Part shown: positions 15,799 through 18,605 of the stretch, one piece after another
Layout of the letters: every line of letters begins with the position of its first letter
Position numbering within the stretch: position 1 is the first letter of the stretch
Source of the DNA: Kiritimatiellia bacterium
GTDB taxonomy: Bacteria; Verrucomicrobiota; Kiritimatiellia; RFP12; UBA1067
Assembly (NCBI GenBank): GCA_016302985.1
Contig: JAEDMN010000033.1
Location: forward strand, 1 to 18,605
Reading direction: 5' to 3'
DNA: 18,605 nucleotides
Program-made: the position numbers and the translations under genes
The notes under the pieces: generated by a model
The model's input: the letters and a program-made list of their open reading frames with translations, nothing else
Database searches by the model: none
Told to the model about the DNA's origin: nothing

Positions 15799-16632
15799 GA
15801 TTCTGTAGAAACCACCCGCCGCGTCGGGTTCGGGCGCGACATAGAGCGTCATCACGCCGACTTCGTCGTCGGGCTCGTCCATCGCCACCGTCGCTCGGTC
15901 GGCGGCGTCACGGGCGTCGACCTTGAAGCGCTGGACCATCCATTCGGGACGGTCCAGCGTCCGCGCCGACTGGAGGCCGTAGAGGTGCCCGCCCGCGTAT
16001 TCGAACTGCAGCGCCATGTGCCCGGACGCCGGGCCGAACGCCGTGATGCGCAGACGGTCAGATGCATCGAACGGATTCGTGCCCGCGCGGTATTCGGAGT
16101 AGTTGTCCACGCCGTCGCCGTCCCAGTCCGCGGCGGGGTCGTACTGGTCGTGCCCGTAGGCGCGCATGAGGTAGCCGATGCCGGCCAGATACTCGTCGGA
16201 CACGCGGGCCGTCCCGTTCGTACCGTACGGCAGGTCCGTCGTCGTCGCGTACATGAGGTCGACGTGCCGGACCGCGTTCGCCTCGGCGACGGGCGGGAAC
16301 GGCTCGCACGAAACCGCGCGGGTGCGGCCGAGGATGACGCAGTTCAGGACCTCGCCCAGCGCCGCCGATCGGTCGGAGCTCTCGCTCGAGACCGGGATCT
16401 CGAGCCGGTAGTTGAGTCCCGAGGCGGTCGGCGCGGTGATCGTCGTCGTCGCCAGCACGACGCCGTTCGTCTTGACGGCCTGGACCTTCAGGTCGGGATC
16501 CGCCCCGATGACCTCGTTCCGGTAGTTCTTCACGCTGCCGGCGTAGACGTAGGTGCCGTAGGGGAAGTTGACCGCCAGAGCCGTTCCCGCCCAGACGGCC
16601 AGCGCGGCGAGGCAGAGGAGTCTTCGTTTCAT
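15787..16632 (-). CDS. Exported protein with EF-hand/thrombospondin-3-like calcium loop
   Basis: A 281-aa protein with a clear signal peptide (1-20, MKRRLLCLAA, cleavage ALA-V). Residues 21-115 form a beta-rich domain starting NFPYGTYVYAGSV. Residues 165-192 hold the calcium-loop motif DWDGDGVDNYSEYRAGTNPF, in which D169, D171, D173 and E180 are the expected ligands. A C-terminal beta domain (about 193-281) includes LRITAF, YGLQSARTL and FYRIEVK. Such loops are frequent in exported PVC proteins, where they lie between domains. The ATG at 16632 overlaps the previous stop as ATGA, and a GGAAGGA site lies nine bases upstream. A longer form starting at 16656 would put eight polar residues before the signal peptide and is not favoured. 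The function is unknown; a surface-structural or calcium-stabilised partner of the other proteins in this unit is plausible. Confidence 0.87.
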   Translation of the reverse strand: MKRRLLCLAALAVWAGTALAVNFPYGTYVYAGSVKNYRNEVIGADPDLKVQAVKTNGVVLATTTITAPTASGLNYRLEIPVSSESSDRSAALGEVLNCVILGRTRAVSCEPFPPVAEANAVRHVDLMYATTTDLPYGTNGTARVSDEYLAGIGYLMRAYGHDQYDPAADWDGDGVDNYSEYRAGTNPFDASDRLRITAFGPASGHMALQFEYAGGHLYGLQSARTLDRPEWMVQRFKVDARDAADRATVAMDEPDDEVGVMTLYVAPEPDAAGGFYRIEVK

Positions 16633-17045
16633 AGCCCGATGTCCTTCCTGATCCATTTCGATTCAAATCCGTAGAGCCTGCCGCCGTCCGTCTGCGACTT
16701 GAGGTAGGTGTCCATCGCCGCGCGCGCGGCCGTCACGAACCGGTCGCTTTCCGCTTCCGTGCAGAGTCCCTTCTCGGCCCGCTTGCGGCTGCGCGCCACC
16801 GCCTTGCGATGACCCTCCACCGCCTGCGCCACCTCGGCCGGCAGCTCCGGCCTGCCGGCATCGACGGCCAGACGGCGGCGCTCATGGTCGGGGAAGATGG
16901 AGAGCGGATAGCCCGCCCGCCCCTCGGGACCCTGCAACTGCACGTTCCGCGCCGAGATGCCGACCGGATTGCCGAAAACAACGTTTCCGGCATGGTTCGT
17001 GTAGGCGTTGAACACGACAATTGAAGCTGCTGCGAGAATCAGCAC
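16629..17045 (-). CDS. Small protein of unknown function with N-terminal hydrophobic segment, first gene of the seven-gene unit
   Basis: A 138-aa protein if translation starts at the GTG at 17045, which has a GAGGTG ribosome site four bases upstream and lies about 35 bases after the likely transcription start. The N-terminus (residues 1-13) is hydrophobic, suggesting a membrane anchor or short signal. Residues 50-115 are helical, charged and rich in Arg, Lys, Glu and Ala. The chain ends in a polar segment with YGFESKWIRKD. I do not recognise a family. The gene overlaps the next one by four bases (ATGA), which supports the reading frame. A longer version from TTG at 17096 would add 17 residues, including two positive charges before the hydrophobic stretch, but that start would lie inside the proposed -10 region. 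A regulatory or assembly role is only a guess. Confidence 0.62.
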   Translation of the reverse strand: MLILAAASIVVFNAYTNHAGNVVFGNPVGISARNVQLQGPEGRAGYPLSIFPDHERRRLAVDAGRPELPAEVAQAVEGHRKAVARSRKRAEKGLCTEAESDRFVTAARAAMDTYLKSQTDGGRLYGFESKWIRKDIGL

Positions 17046-17049
17046 GGGG

Positions 17050-17055
17050 CACCTC
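17050..17055 (-). promoter_or_regulatory. Ribosome binding site for the GTG start at 17045
   Basis: The minus strand reads GAGGTG, followed by CCCC and GTG. It is the only good Shine-Dalgarno ahead of the small gene and is the reason for choosing the GTG over the upstream TTG. Confidence 0.5.
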
Positions 17056-17086
17056 GAAATCGTCCCAGAATGACCTTTTGCTGTTA

Positions 17087-17116
17087 ATTGTAGCAAAACA
17101 TCCCATTGCAGAACAA
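17087..17116 (-). promoter_or_regulatory. Promoter of the seven-gene unit (extended -10)
   Basis: On the minus strand TTGTTC (17116-17111) is followed by an 18-base spacer and TACAAT (17092-17087), preceded by TGC, giving an extended -10 with five of six consensus bases. The predicted transcription start is near 17080, leaving a leader of about 35 bases before the GTG at 17045. The local sequence is clearly more AT-rich than the surrounding genes. It resembles the TGn-TAAAAT element at 1140-1148. Confidence 0.55.
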
Positions 17117-17121
17117 TGGAA
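17101..17121 (-). other. Hairpin/dyad overlapping the -35 box
   Basis: TTCCATTG and CAATGGGA form an 8-bp stem with one G-T pair around the 5-base loop TTCTG. On the minus strand it is followed by TGTTTTG, a poor T-run. It could be a weak terminator for the GH13 gene or, as DNA, an operator covering the -35 box of the next unit. Confidence 0.4.
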
Positions 17122-17126
17122 TGAAT

Positions 17127-17137
17127 GCCAAATTGGC
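17127..17137. promoter_or_regulatory. Palindrome GCCAA-A-TTGGC upstream of the promoter
   Basis: A perfect 5+1+5 palindrome is centred at 17132, about 52 bases upstream of the predicted transcription start near 17080. That is a typical position for an activator site. No regulator gene is present in the window to pair it with. Confidence 0.3.
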
Positions 17138-17142
17138 CCCTG

Positions 17143-17159
17143 GGGTCCGGAACCGGCCC
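17143..17159 (-). terminator. GC-rich hairpin just after the GH13 gene
   Basis: Four bases after the TAG stop of the GH13 gene, GGGCCG pairs with CGG-A-CCC around the loop GTTC: 6 bp with one bulged base. No T-run follows directly, so termination here would be imperfect or Rho-assisted. With the hairpin at 17101-17121 it separates the GH13 gene from the downstream unit. Confidence 0.35.
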
Positions 17160-17163
17160 GTCC

Positions 17164-18594
17164 CTACTTCACTTCATAGACTGCGTAGCCGAAGGGGCCG
17201 AGCGCGAAGGACCGGGCGCCGGTCTTGTTCGTGTCGCGCGCGATCAACGGCGATTCCAGCACCGTGCCCTTCACGTCGCGGTCGACCTTCTCGACCGCCA
17301 GATAGGAGGGATAGCTCCCTTCCGGAACCGTGAACGAGACGTCGCAGGCCGCCGGCTTGTCCGTCCAGTTCTGAAGGACGAGCAGCGTCTCCCCGCCGCC
17401 GCGGCGCACGAAGGCGGCCACCGCCTCCGGCCGCGTCGTGTCGAGCCAGGCGAGTCCGTCGTGGCCGTTCGCCGCCGTGAACGCGGGACGCGTCCGCCGC
17501 AGCTGCGAGAGGCGCTTCACCAGCTCGGCGCGGCGCCGTCCGGCGGGCGTCTCGCGCGCCTTCCAGTCCAGGGGCGTCTTCCCGAACATCGAGTGGTCGG
17601 GCGCCGCCTCGGCGAACTCGTTGCCGTTGAAGAGCATCGGCACGCCGTCGACCGTGAACATCCAGAAGATCACCTGTTCAACCCGGTCGTGCCCCCACTT
17701 GAGCTCGCGGCGCGGTCGCTCGTCCGTCGCGATGTCGTGGTTCTCGTAGTGGTTCACGAACTTCGCGCCGGCCGGCACCTCGCGCTCGCGGCCGATCCAG
17801 GCCTTGCGCACGGTCTGCGCGCCGAACCCCGGGAACCAGCCGTAGTCCGCGTCGAAGCCCTTGTACTGGTTGCAGACGGTGTAGCCTTCGCAGAGGAGCA
17901 CCGCGTGTCCGCCCGTCAGCTGGTCCATCATGTCGTGGGCATCGCACCAGAAGTCGAGCGGGATGCCGTCCCCGACGTCGCAGCGGAAGCCATCCGCGCC
18001 GAACTCGGTGATCAGATGGCGCATGTTGCCGATCAGATATGCGCGCAGCTTCGGGTTCGCGAAGTTGAGCTTCGGGAAACGCCAGGGCCCCTTCTTCACC
18101 GTGCCGTCCGGGTTCCACCAGGTGAAGTCCGGGTGCTCCTTCAGGAACGGGGCGGTCGGGCCGCAGTGGAGATAGACGAGGTCGAGGACCACCTGCATGC
18201 CGAGCCCGTGCGCCGCGGCGCAGAAGTCCTTCAGGTCCTGGTCCGTGCCGTACTCCTCGTCGACATGGAAGTAGTCCGCGATGCGGTACTGGTTCTTCGG
18301 ATTGTCGAAGCCGCTGCGGATCTGCCGCGGACTCCAGAAGCCCTTGTCGCGGTCCGCGTCCATCTTGAAGACGGGAACGAGATACGCGATCGTGAAGCCC
18401 GCCTCCTTCAGGTAGGGCAGCTTCTTCTCGGCGGCCTTCAGCGTCCCCTCGGGCGTGAACGCCCGCAGCTGGATCTGGCACATGACGCCCTTCGTGAACC
18501 ACTCCGGCGTCTTCCGCGCCTCCTGCATCCAGGCGTTCGCGGCCCACATTTCAACGGCCGCAAAGGCCAGGACGATCTGCAATAGGATTTTCAT
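17164..18594 (-). CDS. Exported GH13 alpha-amylase-family enzyme
   Basis: A 476-aa protein with a signal peptide (1-21, cleavage at ANA-W). The (beta/alpha)8 barrel starts at QIQLRAFTPEG (40-50), and the usual GH13 regions follow: region I DLVYLHCG (138-145), region II DGFRCD (201-206; R204, and D206 as nucleophile), region III CEGY (235-238; E236 as acid/base) and region IV NHYENHD (281-287; D287 as transition-state stabiliser). Residues about 380-476 form the C-terminal beta domain ending GYAVYEVK. All catalytic residues are present, so it should be active on alpha-glucans or maltodextrins outside the cytoplasm; the subfamily cannot be assigned. Region I has Leu (142) where Asn is usual. 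The ATG at 18594 is 11 bases from the right edge, so its promoter lies outside the window. Its 3' end is separated from the next unit by hairpins. Confidence 0.93.
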   Translation of the reverse strand: MKILLQIVLAFAAVEMWAANAWMQEARKTPEWFTKGVMCQIQLRAFTPEGTLKAAEKKLPYLKEAGFTIAYLVPVFKMDADRDKGFWSPRQIRSGFDNPKNQYRIADYFHVDEEYGTDQDLKDFCAAAHGLGMQVVLDLVYLHCGPTAPFLKEHPDFTWWNPDGTVKKGPWRFPKLNFANPKLRAYLIGNMRHLITEFGADGFRCDVGDGIPLDFWCDAHDMMDQLTGGHAVLLCEGYTVCNQYKGFDADYGWFPGFGAQTVRKAWIGREREVPAGAKFVNHYENHDIATDERPRRELKWGHDRVEQVIFWMFTVDGVPMLFNGNEFAEAAPDHSMFGKTPLDWKARETPAGRRRAELVKRLSQLRRTRPAFTAANGHDGLAWLDTTRPEAVAAFVRRGGGETLLVLQNWTDKPAACDVSFTVPEGSYPSYLAVEKVDRDVKGTVLESPLIARDTNKTGARSFALGPFGYAVYEVK

Positions 18595-18605
18595 TTGCGA
18601 CCATT

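Noticed and set aside
17046..17096. TTG start at 17096 for the small first gene
   Set aside because: It would place the start codon on the proposed extended -10 and has no good ribosome site. It stays possible if the promoter call is wrong, because the added residues would give a better charged N-region.
16882..17106. Alternative 74-codon minus-strand frame starting ATG at 17106
   Set aside because: It is out of frame with the gene coupled to the downstream ATGA overlap, begins upstream of the predicted transcription start and shows no domain.
1..18605. CRISPR array, tRNA/rRNA genes, insertion sequence or phage module
   Set aside because: No direct-repeat/spacer pattern, cloverleaf, transposase or terminal inverted repeats were seen. 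The tail-fibre-like module in the three paralogues comes with signal peptides and no phage genes.

Overview
This is a GC-rich bacterial window in which all ten recognised genes lie on the minus strand. I read it as a member of the PVC group (Verrucomicrobiota in the broad sense, most likely Kiritimatiellota or Lentisphaerota). The basis is gene content: a hydrazine-synthase-alpha-like diheme protein, a giant LamG-containing exported protein, exported proteins with EF-hand/thrombospondin-3-like calcium loops, and an exported GH13 enzyme. That placement is inference. No rRNA, tRNA, CRISPR array, transposase or phage gene was seen, and no stretch over 300 bases is left without a gene.

Layout in transcription order, right to left. 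(a) 18594-17164: an exported GH13 alpha-amylase-family enzyme. (b) 17163-17046: a 118-base gap holding two hairpins, a short palindrome and an extended -10 promoter. (c) 17045-3785: seven genes packed end to start, with 1- to 4-base overlaps or gaps of 1 to 16 bases. They encode a small protein of unknown function with an N-terminal hydrophobic segment; an exported protein with a calcium loop; a 571-aa exported protein; three related exported proteins of about 255-325 aa that share one N-terminal module; and a 2574-aa exported protein. (d) 3701-1176: an exported protein with a PD40/hydrazine-synthase-alpha-like beta-propeller region and two CxxCH haem sites. (e) 1131-1: an enolase-superfamily sugar-acid dehydratase cut by the left edge, preceded by a promoter so close that its mRNA may be leaderless.

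The best candidate for an undescribed system is the seven-gene unit at 17045-3785. Nearly every product has a signal peptide, the gene starts are translationally coupled, and the last gene is about the size of a Tc-toxin A subunit. Its C-terminal third is strongly helical, with hydrophobic stretches and features I find reminiscent of the TcA C-terminal region. A calcium-dependent surface or secreted assembly is a reasonable hypothesis, but nothing in the sequence proves it. The flanking GH13, diheme protein and dehydratase suggest a carbohydrate-degrading, surface-oriented lifestyle; I see no direct functional link between them and the seven-gene unit.
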